Positions 29,424 through 38,237 of a DNA stretch of 64,000 bases are shown here, piece after piece. Position 1 is the first letter of the stretch; each line of letters starts with the position of its first letter. The position numbers and the translations under genes were made by a program. Origin of the DNA: an uncultured Lactobacillus sp. (lineage in GTDB: Bacteria > Bacillota > Bacilli > Lactobacillales > Lactobacillaceae); the NCBI GenBank assembly GCA_937916845.1, contig CALFSK010000021.1, positions 27,534-91,533 of the forward strand. Direction: 5' to 3'. The notes under the pieces are model-generated. The model worked only from the letters and a program-made list of their open reading frames with translations. It was not told the origin of the DNA and searched no databases.

Positions 29424-29948
29424 ATGGCAAATGAACGGACTTACGCGAATTGGCAAGCGCGCATGCAAAAGGTAATTTTACCTAAGTGGACGGAGTTACC
29501 TAATTTTGATTTGTATATGGACCAAGTATTATTATTGATCAATGAAACGTTACAACCATTAGGTGTTGATCCGGTGACTGCGGCGATGATCAATAATTAC
29601 GTGAAACACAAAGTCATCTTGTCACCGATCAAGAAAAAGTACCAAATCATGCAGCTGGCAGACATTATCGTGATTAGTCTGTTGAAGCCAAGTTATCCGT
29701 TAGATAAGATTCGTCAGGGAATCGATCAAGTAACGGCTACCGGCTATCCTAAGCGGGCGTATGATAGCTTTATCACGGCTTTAACTGCTCAATTGCACCA
29801 TCTAGATGCACCGGTATCAATTTCTGATCAGGATCCTAGTGGGGGATTAACCGTTGCCGCGGCACAGTTAATTGTCAACAAATTGCGAACTGACGAACTA
29901 TTACGGATCAATCAAGCTCAAGTTCGACCACAACAAATTGAAAAATAG
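29424..29948 (+). CDS. DUF1836-family protein
   Basis: 174 residues, mostly helical. The region AAMINNYVKHKVILSPIKKKYQIMQLADIIVISLLK matches the DUF1836 family, often described as DNA-binding-like. The ATG at 29424 is 7 nt after AGGAGGGG; an ATG at 29406 would place that ribosome site within the gene. Followed by a terminator, so single-gene transcript. Confidence 0.75.
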   Translation: MANERTYANWQARMQKVILPKWTELPNFDLYMDQVLLLINETLQPLGVDPVTAAMINNYVKHKVILSPIKKKYQIMQLADIIVISLLKPSYPLDKIRQGIDQVTATGYPKRAYDSFITALTAQLHHLDAPVSISDQDPSGGLTVAAAQLIVNKLRTDELLRINQAQVRPQQIEK

Positions 29949-29956
29949 TTTTTTGC

Positions 29957-30006
29957 AGCGGAACGGGGTGACTGATGAAGCAATAATTCAGTCGACGTTC
30001 CGTTTT
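29957..30006 (+). terminator. Terminator of the DUF1836 gene
   Basis: CGGAACG pairs with CGTTCCG at the base and TGACTGA with TCAGTCG above it, then TTTT. Confidence 0.75.
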
Positions 30007-30074
30007 CAGTTGCCGTCAGCAGACTGCTTTAGTATGATTAAAGAGTAAAAAAGACAATTGCAAACAATCTAAAA

Positions 30075-30125
30075 GATTATTTAATTAAACGTATTAGGCG
30101 CCTAATACGTTCGGAAAATAATCTA
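30075..30125. promoter_or_regulatory. 24-bp perfect palindrome with flanking inverted repeat
   Basis: The half AACGTATTAGGC is followed directly by its complement (30088-30111, centre GGCGCC). Outside it, AGATTATTT (30075) and AAATAATCT (30117) form a second, nested 9-bp inverted repeat. No T run follows. TACGTTCGG at 30106 fits the LytTR-site consensus as I recall it, so an operator of the regulator 23 nt downstream is likely. Confidence 0.65.
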
Positions 30126-30147
30126 ACGATGAGAAAGAGTGATATTA

Positions 30148-30897
30148 ATGAAGGTGTTTATCAGCGACGATCAGGAACCGCAGCGTCTCTGGTTAAACGA
30201 CATCATCGCAGCGCAGTTAGATGACTTACATTTTAACTACGAGATAGCGTCTGCTTGGCAGCCGGCCGATGTGTTGGCAACCGTTAAAGCGAGTACTGGT
30301 CCAAACATTTACTTTTTAGATATCGTGCTTCAGCGTGAAATTAATGGGATTCAGTTAGCCTCTAAAATCCGTGACTACGATCCGGATGGGTTCATTGTTT
30401 ACGTCACGATTCGTGATGACATGATGCCGGAGACGTTGAGTGCGATGACGACGCCCACGGGTTTTATTTCTAAGGCAAACATGTTTGACCGTGACCAGTT
30501 CATTCCGCAAGTCCGCCAAGTGCTGCAGGTCATCAAAAAACGGCTGGTAAAGCTACAGGCCATCCCGGAACCGACGTTGACGGTTCATAGTGGCGCGTTA
30601 TTATTAACGATAAAGCTTGCGGATATTCTCTATTGTGAGAAAATCCACGGTCTCCGGACGACGCGCATTGTGACTGATAGTCAGGCCTACGTCGTGCATA
30701 AGAATTTAAATACGATTAAAGCCCAGTTGACCACCGCACGATTTTTTAATGACTTCCAAAGTTACGCGTTAAACTTGGAAAAAGTGGTGACCGTTGACTT
30801 TAATAAGGGGCATATCAGCATGCTCAATGGGGATTGTTTGTCATTTAGCCGTGGCACAATCAAGAAGTTACGGGCTTATTATCAAACTCAAGAATAG
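30148..30897 (+). CDS. LytTR-type response regulator without adjacent kinase
   Basis: 249 residues from ATG 30148 (MKVFISDDQEP) behind GAGAAAGAG; the GTG at 30139 lies within that ribosome site. Receiver domain about 1-120: acidic pair DD at 7-8, phosphoacceptor Asp in YFLDIVLQ (about 57), conserved Thr and Lys positions in TIRDDM and FISKAN. LytTR DNA-binding domain about 145-245 (ILYCEKIHGLRTTRIVT ... FHRSF-like FNDFQSYALNLEKV). Resembles AgrA/PlnC-type regulators, but no histidine kinase or peptide gene is near. An HD hydrolase follows after 9 nt. Confidence 0.9.
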   Translation: MKVFISDDQEPQRLWLNDIIAAQLDDLHFNYEIASAWQPADVLATVKASTGPNIYFLDIVLQREINGIQLASKIRDYDPDGFIVYVTIRDDMMPETLSAMTTPTGFISKANMFDRDQFIPQVRQVLQVIKKRLVKLQAIPEPTLTVHSGALLLTIKLADILYCEKIHGLRTTRIVTDSQAYVVHKNLNTIKAQLTTARFFNDFQSYALNLEKVVTVDFNKGHISMLNGDCLSFSRGTIKKLRAYYQTQE

Positions 30898-30906
30898 GAT
30901 GATAAA

Positions 30907-31560
30907 ATGATTTCGGATACACAGTTAACAGCAATAAAAGCGTACGCGTTAGACCGACTAGCGCAAGACCACAGTGGTCACGGAACTGATCACCTGCAAC
31001 GGGTCAATCAGCTTGCACGCCGGTTAGCAGTTGCAGAAGGGGCGGATTTAAATCTTACCCTAGCGGCGGCTTGGGTGCACGATGTGATCGACGATAAGTT
31101 AATGGCTGATCCTAAAAAGGCTCACGCGGCGCTTGCAGAAGAGTTAACGACGTTGGCGGTATCCGATGAGGCTCAAACGGCGATTTTTGATATCATTGAC
31201 CACATGTCCTTTAGTAAATCGTTCGGCGGTCTTCAAAAACTGAGCTTGGAAGGTCAAATTGTGCAGGATGCGGACCGGTTAGATGCGATTGGGGCCATTG
31301 GGATTGCCCGAGCACTCTACTATTCCGGCCACGTTGGTGAAAAGATTTATGATCCAGAGGTGGCACCACGCCTGCACATGACTAAAGAACAATATCGCAA
31401 CCAACCAGGAACAGCCATCAACCATTTTTATGAAAAACTGTTCAAACTGGCGGATTTGATGAATACTCCGGCAGCTCAGGCGTTGGCGCAACGGCGAACG
31501 GCCGTAATGCACGCGTTTGTGGATCAATTTAAAGCTGAATGGACGGCGGATGACGAGTAA
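30907..31560 (+). CDS. HD-superfamily hydrolase
   Basis: 217 residues. Metal-dependent phosphohydrolase signature: H in HGTDHLQRVNQLA (about 23-35), the HD pair in AAWVHDVID (about 57), and downstream Asp in VQDADRLDAIGAIGIAR (about 122). Similar to the YedJ/YpgQ group, which acts on nucleotides or related phosphates. Only 9 nt separate it from the response regulator, so they are probably co-transcribed. Confidence 0.85.
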   Translation: MISDTQLTAIKAYALDRLAQDHSGHGTDHLQRVNQLARRLAVAEGADLNLTLAAAWVHDVIDDKLMADPKKAHAALAEELTTLAVSDEAQTAIFDIIDHMSFSKSFGGLQKLSLEGQIVQDADRLDAIGAIGIARALYYSGHVGEKIYDPEVAPRLHMTKEQYRNQPGTAINHFYEKLFKLADLMNTPAAQALAQRRTAVMHAFVDQFKAEWTADDE

Positions 31561-31574
31561 ATCAATGATTATTT

Positions 31575-31620
31575 AACTAAAAAAGGTATTTCAGAAATTT
31601 CTGAAATACCTTTTTTAGTT
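31575..31620. terminator. Bidirectional terminator
   Basis: A fully palindromic 46-bp block (23-bp arms starting AACTAAAAAAGG) with T/A runs both sides. It includes the first bases of the stop of the convergent minus gene. Confidence 0.92.
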
Positions 31621-32398
31621 AAGCACGGTTAGTCAAAATCTGAGTAATCAACATGACGAACAGTGACACGATTAAGGAGTAACATAAAATAATTGCGAGG
31701 GTGAATCCCCAAGAAACGAGGACTTGAATCCAGCTAGTAATGCCAAGTAACGTCAAAATGGTCGTCACCACGACGATGACGCCGAACGTACTGTATAGGC
31801 CAACGGCACTGTTTTCATAGTCGGCCGGACTAAGGTCGAACCCGCCCAACACAATTGTGACGGTTAAGAAGAGTAGCAGTAACGCTTGCCACCAACCAAC
31901 GGGTGTTGACACTAAGGCTTGCCAGCTGCCGGACCAATCCGGTCGTGACGGGGTCTCTGCCAGCTTCAAGATGGCTTGAGCAAGTCCCGGCGCTAACCAG
32001 AGATCAAGGCCGAGCAATGCTGCGGTACAGCCAAAGATCGGCGCAATTCCAATAAACAGGTTACCAATGACCTGATAAGGGTCGTGACGGTTCCAAGTAT
32101 GGTTGACGTAGCCAAGTGCGAGATCGTCATCATCATCGGTATTTGGGTGGAGGTGTGGTCGTTTGAGCAACTGCACCGACTGAATACCGTGCCTGAAAAT
32201 AATGGCCAAAATGAGGTGGCTGATTTCATGAAGCATGATCCCTAAAAAGCCACAGTAAACTTGACTATTAATTCCAAAATGGTTGACGAGATTCGCCTTG
32301 CTACGGCGATTAATGAATGTTAGCAGTCCGGCGAAACCACCGGGAATGCCAAGGGTAATTAGGAGGACCAATAAGTTGTTTTCAACAAGTTCTTTCAC
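31619..32398 (-). CDS. Membrane protein with HExxH motif, M50-like metalloprotease candidate
   Basis: 259 residues with about six hydrophobic segments. A zinc-protease-type motif, MLHEISHLILAIIF, lies at the start of the second or third helix (about residue 57), as in site-2-protease-like membrane enzymes. GNLFIGIAPIFG further on could be part of the conserved NxxPxxxxD-like region, but the Asp is not obvious. The substrate is unknown, and it might be a non-proteolytic relative. The end is 4 nt from ybaK, which precedes it on the same strand. Confidence 0.65.
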   Translation of the reverse strand: MKELVENNLLVLLITLGIPGGFAGLLTFINRRSKANLVNHFGINSQVYCGFLGIMLHEISHLILAIIFRHGIQSVQLLKRPHLHPNTDDDDDLALGYVNHTWNRHDPYQVIGNLFIGIAPIFGCTAALLGLDLWLAPGLAQAILKLAETPSRPDWSGSWQALVSTPVGWWQALLLLFLTVTIVLGGFDLSPADYENSAVGLYSTFGVIVVVTTILTLLGITSWIQVLVSWGFTLAIILCYSLIVSLFVMLITQILTNRA

Positions 32399-32402
32399 AT
32401 GA

Positions 32403-32909
32403 TCACTCCGTTATTTCACCAAAGGTGCCATGAACGAGTTTGCGTAAATCGTTGGCATCAATTTCAATTGAACGACCAATCTTGCCAGAAGAGACCAAAA
32501 TGTGGCCCTGCTGTTTGGCCCCATCGTTGATAAAAATCGGGAATTTTTTAGTTTCCCAAATACCAACGGGTGTATTGGCGCCGTGTTGGTAGCCAGTTGT
32601 GCGTTCAAGGTCTTTTAAAGGAATCATGCCCACTTTTTTATTCCCAGAGAGTTTTGCTAATTTTTTGTAGCTCAGGTGTTCATCTATAGGAAGTACGCCA
32701 ACAAGGGGCCCTGTTTTATTGCCAATTAGCGCCAGCGTCTTGTAAATGTGGTGTTCATCGACACCGAGATGGTCAACTTGTAATTGTTCAACGTCGCCCT
32801 CAGTTTCGGTTGGAAATTCGTATTGCTGGTAACTAATATTAGCTTTGTCGAGAATTTTCTCGACGAGTGTCTTACCTAATTGATCTTTTTTCTTACTTTT
32901 TTTTGACAT
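32403..32909 (-). CDS. ybaK: YbaK/EbsC-type aminoacyl-tRNA deacylase
   Basis: 168 residues. YbaK/ProX fold with HHIYKTLALIGNKTGPLVGVLP and the glycine-rich GANTPVGIWETKKFPIFIND, where the family Lys and small residues that hydrolyse Cys-tRNA(Pro) lie. A lysine-rich N-terminus (MSKKSKKKDQ) is added. Upstream partner of the HExxH membrane gene, with 4 nt between them. Confidence 0.88.
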   Translation of the reverse strand: MSKKSKKKDQLGKTLVEKILDKANISYQQYEFPTETEGDVEQLQVDHLGVDEHHIYKTLALIGNKTGPLVGVLPIDEHLSYKKLAKLSGNKKVGMIPLKDLERTTGYQHGANTPVGIWETKKFPIFINDGAKQQGHILVSSGKIGRSIEIDANDLRKLVHGTFGEITE

Positions 32910-32937
32910 ATCTATCCCTCTTAATTATAAAATGCGA

Positions 32938-32995
32938 CCCAATTTTAAAAATGGACCGGTGCAATTTACCCAAAGCCCTAAAACTCTGCTATACT
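32938..32995 (+). promoter_or_regulatory. Operator-like repeat and promoter of the gntR gene
   Basis: CCAATTTTAAAAATGG followed by ACCGGTGCAATTT (32939-32967) is nearly repeated before xpk at 33852. An extended -10, TGCTATACT, lies at 32987-32995, so a protein bound at the repeat would cover the -35 region. Confidence 0.6.
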
Positions 32996-33029
32996 GAAGG
33001 CAATGAATTTACGATAAGGGGGGATTATG

Positions 33030-33755
33030 ATGGCAGATTTAGTCTACCAACAAGTTATTACCGACCTCAATAAACGCATTATGGCCAACGAATTTAGCGA
33101 TAAAAAGTTACCAGATGAACGGAGTCTTAGTGAGCAATATCAGGTTAGCCGAAGTTCCATCAAACGTGCTTTAAACGTGCTGGCGAACCAGGGCCTGATC
33201 TTCAAAAAACGTGGATCAGGAACGTTCATTAATCCATTATATCTTAAAAATCAATCTTCATTTAAGTATGAAGGCACAAATTTAGGAATTACGGATAGTT
33301 TGAATACGGAAGGAGCTAAGCCTAGTATTCAATTATTAGACTTTCAAGTCATTCCTGCAAGTCCAGAGTTGCAACAAGACTTGTTTTTGGCGCCAGACGA
33401 GTTTGTGTATGAAATTAAACGATTACGGTTGCTTGATGATCAGGCGTTCATGATCGAAACGGGCTACATTCCCATCAAGCTAGTCCCAGAATTGAATCGG
33501 CAAGTTGTCAGTGGCTCAATTTTCAACTATGTCCAAAAGACTTTGCACTCGGCCGTAACGAAATCGTTTCTGTCGATAGCTGCGGATAGTTCAAATGCGG
33601 AGGATCAGCAGTTATTGAATTTGAAGCCAGTTGAACCCGTGGGAGTGATGAGTGGGATCTTCTTTTTAGATGACGGGACACCGTTTGAGGTCTCAAACAT
33701 GCGGTTGCACTACCGTTATATGAAGTATACGACCTTTGTCTCAACGAATGGCTAA
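33030..33755 (+). CDS. GntR-family regulator with UTRA effector domain
   Basis: About 241 residues. Winged helix at 1-75 (LPDERSLSEQYQVSRSSIKRALNVLANQGLIFKKRGSGTFI) and a UTRA/HutC-type ligand domain to the end (VYEIKRLRLLDDQAFMIETGYIP; PFEVSNMRLHYRYMKYT). UTRA domains of this class usually bind phosphosugars. The second ATG (33030) has the better spacing to AAGGGGGGA. Same operator-like sequence before this gene and before xpk supports autoregulation and control of phosphoketolase. Confidence 0.92.
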   Translation: MADLVYQQVITDLNKRIMANEFSDKKLPDERSLSEQYQVSRSSIKRALNVLANQGLIFKKRGSGTFINPLYLKNQSSFKYEGTNLGITDSLNTEGAKPSIQLLDFQVIPASPELQQDLFLAPDEFVYEIKRLRLLDDQAFMIETGYIPIKLVPELNRQVVSGSIFNYVQKTLHSAVTKSFLSIAADSSNAEDQQLLNLKPVEPVGVMSGIFFLDDGTPFEVSNMRLHYRYMKYTTFVSTNG

Positions 33756-33811
33756 GGACAACGATGGCTAAATCGCAATTAAACTAAATTTTTAAAAAAT
33801 CATTATACGTT

Positions 33812-33849
33812 AAAACGGGTCACCATCAAGGGTCGGGCTCGTTTTTTTT
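33812..33849 (+). terminator. Terminator of the gntR gene
   Basis: AAACGGGTC pairs with GGCTCGTTT (two G-U pairs), then a T run. It separates gntR from xpk. Confidence 0.75.
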
Positions 33850-33851
33850 AG

Positions 33852-33880
33852 CCAAATTTTAAAATTGGACCGTCCCAATT
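33852..33880 (+). promoter_or_regulatory. Operator-like repeat upstream of xpk
   Basis: CCAAATTTTAAAATTGG (itself palindromic) continued by ACCGTCCCAATT, so three CCAA/TTGG half-sites in a row. Matches the sequence at 32938 at most positions. Ends 10 nt before the xpk -35. Confidence 0.6.
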
Positions 33881-33890
33881 AACAAAAAGG

Positions 33891-33938
33891 TTGATTTTTT
33901 AAAATAAGTTGGTAGAATAGAACCTGTAAACGATAACA
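33891..33938 (+). promoter_or_regulatory. xpk promoter with cre site
   Basis: TTGATT, 16-bp spacer, TAGAAT (33913-33918). Immediately downstream, TGTAAACGATAACA (33925-33938) fits the CcpA cre pattern TGNAANCGNWNNCW, a position that would give glucose repression. Confidence 0.7.
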
Positions 33939-33985
33939 GTTACTCATGGAAATCGATTAAATCGCAAATTAAGGAGTGTTTTGAA

Positions 33986-36352
33986 ATGGCAACAGATTAC
34001 TCATCACCAGCATATTTGCAAGAAGTAGACAAGTACTGGCGGGCAGCAAACTACCTCTCAGTTGGTCAACTTTACCTAAAAAATAATCCACTATTACAAC
34101 AGCCTTTAAAGGCAAGTGACGTTAAGGTCCATCCAATTGGCCATTGGGGTACAATTGCGGGTCAAAACTTTATTTACGCCCATTTAAACCGGGTTATCAA
34201 TAAGTACAACTTAAAGATGTTCTACGTCGAAGGTCCCGGTCATGGTGGCCAAGTTATGGTTTCTAACTCATACTTGGACGGTACTTATACCGACATCTAC
34301 CCTGAAATGACACAAGACCTTGAAGGGATGCAAAAACTCTTCAAACAATTCTCATTCCCAGGTGGGGTTGCTTCACATGCCGCACCTGAAACACCAGGTT
34401 CAATCCACGAAGGTGGCGAACTCGGTTATTCAATTTCACACGGTACTGGTGCGATTTTAGATAACCCAGATGAAATTGCCGCCGTCGTTGTTGGTGATGG
34501 GGAATCCGAAACTGGTCCATTAGCAACTTCATGGCAATCAACGAAGTTCATCAACCCAATCAACGATGGGGCCGTCTTACCAATCTTGAACTTAAATGGG
34601 TTTAAGATTTCTAACCCAACCATCTTTGGCCGGACTTCTGACGCCAAGATCAAGCAATACTTCGAAAGCATGAACTGGGAACCAATCTTTGTTGAAGGCG
34701 ACGATCCTGAAAAGGTTCACCCAGTATTAGCTAAAGCAATGGATGAAGCGATTGAAAAGATCAAAGCAATTCAAAAGAACGCACGTGAAAACAATGACCC
34801 AACTTTACCAATGTGGCCAATGATCGTCTTCCGCGCACCTAAGGGTTGGACTGGTCCTAAATCATGGGATGGCGAAAAGATCGAAGGTTCATTCCGTGCG
34901 CACCAAATTCCAATTCCTGTCGATCAAAACGACATGGAACACGCTGACGCCTTAGTCGACTGGTTGAAGTCTTACAAGCCAGAAGAATTATTTAACGAAG
35001 ATGGGACTTTGAAGGATGATATCAAAGCCATCATCCCACAAGGTCAAAGTCGAATGGCTGCTAACCCAATCACCAATGGTGGGGTTGACCCTAAGGCCTT
35101 GAACTTACCAGATTTCCGCGATTACGCTGTTGATACAACGAAACGCGGCGCAAACGTTAAGCAAGATATGATCGTCTGGTCAGACTATTTACGTGACGTT
35201 ATCAAGAAGAACCCAGATAACTTCCGGTTGTTCGGACCTGACGAAACGATGTCTAACCGGTTGTATGGGATTTTTGAAGCAACTAACCGTCAATGGTTGG
35301 AAGACATTCACCCAGACAGTGACCAATACGAAGCACCAGCAGGTCGGATTTTGGATGCGCAATTATCCGAACATCAAGCTGAAGGTTGGTTAGAAGGTTA
35401 CGTCTTAACTGGTCGGCACGGTTTGTTTGCAAGTTACGAAGCGTTCTTACGGGTCGTGGATTCAATGTTGACCCAACACTTCAAGTGGTTGCGGAAAGCC
35501 AATGAACTTGACTGGCGTAAAAAGTACCCGTCACTTAACATCATTGCGGCTTCAACCGTATTCCAGCAAGACCATAACGGTTACACCCACCAAGATCCAG
35601 GTGCCTTGACCCATTTGGCTGAAAAGAAACCGGAATACATCCGCGAATACTTGCCAGCCGATGCTAACAGTCTGTTAGCTGTTGGGGACGTTGTCTTACG
35701 TAGCCAAGAAAAGATTAACTACGTTGTCACGTCCAAGCATCCTCGTCAGCAATGGTTCAGTATTGATGAAGCTAAGCAGTTGGTTGACAATGGCTTAGGT
35801 ATCATCGACTGGGCAAGTACTGACCAAGGTAGTGAACCAGACATCGTCTTTGCGGCGGCTGGTACGGAACCAACGTTGGAAACTTTGGCTGCGATTCAGT
35901 TATTGCATGACAACTTCCCAGATATGAAGATTCGGTTTATCAACGTTATCGATATCTTGAAGTTACGTAGTCCTAAGAAGGATCCTCGTGGGTTATCTGA
36001 TGAAGAATTTGACCATTACTTTACTAAGAATAAGCCAGTTGTCTTTGCATTCCACGGCTATGAAGACTTAGTACGGGATATCTTCTTCGATCGTCACAAC
36101 CATAATTTATACGTTCATGGTTACCGTGAAAACGGGGACATCACAACGCCATTTGACGTACGTGTGATGAACCAAATGGATCGCTTTGACATTGCGAAGT
36201 CAGCAATTGCCGTTCAACCAGAAATGGTCGACAAGGGCGCTTCCTTTGTACAAGACATGGACAACATGTTAGCAAAACACAATGCTTACATTCGTGATGC
36301 CGGGACTGATTTGCCAGAAGTTAACGATTGGCAATGGCACGGCTTGAAATAA
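33986..36352 (+). CDS. xpk: Xylulose-5-phosphate/fructose-6-phosphate phosphoketolase
   Basis: TPP enzyme splitting xylulose 5-phosphate to acetyl phosphate and glyceraldehyde 3-phosphate, the key step of heterofermentative pentose use. 788 residues, the normal length. Landmarks: [25 protein letters not shown], the TPP/Mg site [16 protein letters not shown] to NGFKISNPT (about 165-205), and [14 protein letters not shown] near 525. Codon use is strongly biased (gene of high expression). GGAGTG lies 8 nt before ATG. Controlled by the adjacent GntR and CcpA if the sites upstream are real. Confidence 0.97.
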   Translation: MATDYSSPAYLQEVDKYWRAANYLSVGQLYLKNNPLLQQPLKASDVKVHPIGHWGTIAGQNFIYAHLNRVINKYNLKMFYVEGPGHGGQVMVSNSYLDGTYTDIYPEMTQDLEGMQKLFKQFSFPGGVASHAAPETPGSIHEGGELGYSISHGTGAILDNPDEIAAVVVGDGESETGPLATSWQSTKFINPINDGAVLPILNLNGFKISNPTIFGRTSDAKIKQYFESMNWEPIFVEGDDPEKVHPVLAKAMDEAIEKIKAIQKNARENNDPTLPMWPMIVFRAPKGWTGPKSWDGEKIEGSFRAHQIPIPVDQNDMEHADALVDWLKSYKPEELFNEDGTLKDDIKAIIPQGQSRMAANPITNGGVDPKALNLPDFRDYAVDTTKRGANVKQDMIVWSDYLRDVIKKNPDNFRLFGPDETMSNRLYGIFEATNRQWLEDIHPDSDQYEAPAGRILDAQLSEHQAEGWLEGYVLTGRHGLFASYEAFLRVVDSMLTQHFKWLRKANELDWRKKYPSLNIIAASTVFQQDHNGYTHQDPGALTHLAEKKPEYIREYLPADANSLLAVGDVVLRSQEKINYVVTSKHPRQQWFSIDEAKQLVDNGLGIIDWASTDQGSEPDIVFAAAGTEPTLETLAAIQLLHDNFPDMKIRFINVIDILKLRSPKKDPRGLSDEEFDHYFTKNKPVVFAFHGYEDLVRDIFFDRHNHNLYVHGYRENGDITTPFDVRVMNQMDRFDIAKSAIAVQPEMVDKGASFVQDMDNMLAKHNAYIRDAGTDLPEVNDWQWHGLK

Positions 36353-36376
36353 GCAGTTACTTTAATTAAGTCATCA

Positions 36377-36426
36377 TAAAACAGGCGCTTTAGTGGAATT
36401 GAATTCCGCTAAAGCGCCTGTTTTTG
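36377..36426 (+). terminator. Terminator of xpk
   Basis: AAACAGGCGCTTTAG pairs with CTAAAGCGCCTGTTT, with GGAATT/AATTCC stacked above and TTTTT after. Very stable, as expected for a highly expressed gene. Confidence 0.93.
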
Positions 36427-36449
36427 GTTGTATTAAATTAGTCGTTCCG

Positions 36450-36606
36450 CCGGGCAGCACTGGTGTGCCATGGGGGACGGTTCCAGCCATACTGCGGTCT
36501 GGAGCCTCGATTCAACGCCGATAGACCGTGTCTTTGAATCGCCCCGTAAGATTGGCGTAGATTCTTCCGCCAATCTTACCGACACGGCACACCAGCACTA
36601 CCCGAC
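36450..36606. repeat. Long-stem structured repeat element (copy 3)
   Basis: Ends pair (CGGGCAGCACTGGTGTGCC with GGCACACCAGCACTACCCG, several G-U). Inside: GGGGGACGGTTCC hairpin, GATTCAA/TTGAATC hairpin, and a perfect 12-bp stem GTAAGATTGGCG/CGCCAATCTTAC. The core from TGCGGTCTG to TCTTTGAATCGCCCCG is shared with the element at 25572. Lies in the 427-nt convergent gap between xpk and the pseudouridine synthase gene, after the xpk terminator. Confidence 0.7.
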
Positions 36607-36779
36607 GTCACTAGGAGTAACTTTGCTATTCCTGTCGAATAACCGGAATAGCTTAGCTTATATTTGTCTTAATGTATAACGATAAGTAATATCAAAATTT
36701 ATCGTTCGGTCTTTAATTGTTTTACTAGTAGCTACGAGTTTTAGTGTGGTTAGCCTTAGTTATGACGTTCTTATAGCGG

Positions 36780-37682
36780 TCAAAAGGTATCAATTTCATC
36801 CGCCTGATCAAACTCCGTTGGTCGCGGTGCGACGACGCTCACTTGCCGGCCATCAAACGGTAAGACTAAGTGGATTTTAATGGCGTGTAACAGTAATCGG
36901 GGTGCACTGGCGGTTTGTGCGTCGTATAGTGGATCGCCAATAATGGGATGCTGACTGGCCGCGAGGTGCACCCGTAATTGGTGGGTCCGACCAGTATGGA
37001 GCTCAAGCTGAACTAGGGACTGGTGAGCCGTTGTTTGCAAGACTTGGTAGTCAGTCAAAGCGGGCTGGGCATCCGGGGTATTGACCCAGCGTTTGCGCTT
37101 GTCCGTTTGATCACGGCCGATTGGTGCTGTGAAATGACCAGAGGGGGAATCAAAGTGTCCCCGGACCCAAGCTAAGTAAGTGCGGTGAATCTGTTTTTCA
37201 CTAATTAAGCGGTCCAAGATTGGCACGACCACCGGGTTTAGCGCAACAATCATTGCGCCGGAGGTCATCTGGTCTAATCGGTGGACCATGTAAGGTGCGC
37301 CCGTTTCTTCAGGGAGCATGGCTGCTAGAAAATTGAGTAAGGAGCCAACTTCACCAGGTTGATTAGGATGTGATTTGATGCCTGCGGGTTTATTAACGAC
37401 GAGTAGGTCGTGGTTTTGAAATAAAATATCAACCACACGGGATGTGTCTGGCAAGTAGCTTGAGACGGGCGTTCGAAAGTCGCTAGGGACAAAATCGAGT
37501 CGCAGTTGGTCTCCTAAGTCGACGGGACTCGCAACGGAAGCGGCCGTTCCATTCAGCCAAATCCGCCGATTTTGACGCAGCTGTCCCTGAATCCGTTTCG
37601 GAATCAGCCAGGCCTTTAGACAGTCACGAACAGTCTGGTGGGCTAAATTAGCCGGAATTATTAGATTAAAAGTCCAGTGCAT
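36780..37682 (-). CDS. RluA/RluD-family pseudouridine synthase
   Basis: About 300 residues. The catalytic Asp is in MVHRLDQMTSGAMIVA (about 137), preceded by VVNKPAGIKSHP and followed by LHTGRTHQLRVHLA and IIGDPLYD, the RluA-group signatures. It modifies uridine in rRNA or tRNA; the site cannot be told from sequence. The N-terminal S4-like part is short. ATG at 37682 with AAAGG 10 nt upstream; an in-frame TTG at 37688 is the alternative. Confidence 0.9.
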   Translation of the reverse strand: MHWTFNLIIPANLAHQTVRDCLKAWLIPKRIQGQLRQNRRIWLNGTAASVASPVDLGDQLRLDFVPSDFRTPVSSYLPDTSRVVDILFQNHDLLVVNKPAGIKSHPNQPGEVGSLLNFLAAMLPEETGAPYMVHRLDQMTSGAMIVALNPVVVPILDRLISEKQIHRTYLAWVRGHFDSPSGHFTAPIGRDQTDKRKRWVNTPDAQPALTDYQVLQTTAHQSLVQLELHTGRTHQLRVHLAASQHPIIGDPLYDAQTASAPRLLLHAIKIHLVLPFDGRQVSVVAPRPTEFDQADEIDTF

Positions 37683-37729
37683 TGGCAATCGACCTTTCTT
37701 TCGAAAATTAGGCTTATGTTTGATACTAG

Positions 37730-37766
37730 AAAAAAAGTTTGAGACGGGTGTCTCAAACTTTTTTTG
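37730..37766. terminator. Terminator of usp (bidirectional shape)
   Basis: Stem AAAAAAGTTTGAGAC with its complement GTCTCAAACTTTTTT around GGGT. On the minus strand it ends the usp transcript 19 nt after the stop. Confidence 0.9.
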
Positions 37767-37784
37767 ATGTTTTTATTAACATAA

Positions 37785-38237
37785 TTATGCTTGGGCTGGT
37801 TTAACGATTAAAACGTCACAAACCGCATTACGGCTAACGTAAGTCGTGACTGAACCGACCATTAAGCGTTCAACCGCTGAAAGCCCAGTTGAACCAATCA
37901 TGATGAGCTGATTATGATGATCAGCTGGGAATTCCCGCGCGATAACCGTCTTAGGATTACCAAAACGAATGTGCATGTCAACATCGGTGACACCGGCATC
38001 GATTGCGCGTTGTTTTAGTTCTTCTAACCGCTTCTGTACGTCTTCAGATAATTTGTAAATAACGTCGCCACTCACCGCGCCACCGTACGTGTCACTGAAC
38101 TGGTTGACTTCTAGCACGTTGAGAATGTCGAGATGGGTCTTGTTCCGTTTCGCAACTTCAATGCCGCGTCTTAAAACTTCTTCAGTGGCTTTGGAGCCAT
38201 CAACTGGTACCAAGATATTTTGATATTGTTGTAGCAT
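37785..38237 (-). CDS. Universal stress protein, UspA family
   Basis: 150-residue cytoplasmic stress protein. N-terminal ILVPVDGSKATEEVLRRGIEVA and the ATP-binding pattern G-x2-G-x9-G-S (GSTGLSAVERLMVGSVTTYV, about 115-134) put it in the nucleotide-binding class. GGGGGTAACC precedes ATG. Upstream is a long AT-rich region shared with the divergent autolysin gene. Confidence 0.92.
   Translation of the reverse strand: MLQQYQNILVPVDGSKATEEVLRRGIEVAKRNKTHLDILNVLEVNQFSDTYGGAVSGDVIYKLSEDVQKRLEELKQRAIDAGVTDVDMHIRFGNPKTVIAREFPADHHNQLIMIGSTGLSAVERLMVGSVTTYVSRNAVCDVLIVKPAQA

Noticed and set aside
36470..36679. Short + frame within the repeat element after xpk
   Set aside because: It runs through the paired stems of the structured repeat and has no ribosome site; the related element at 25572 carries a similar but unconserved frame.
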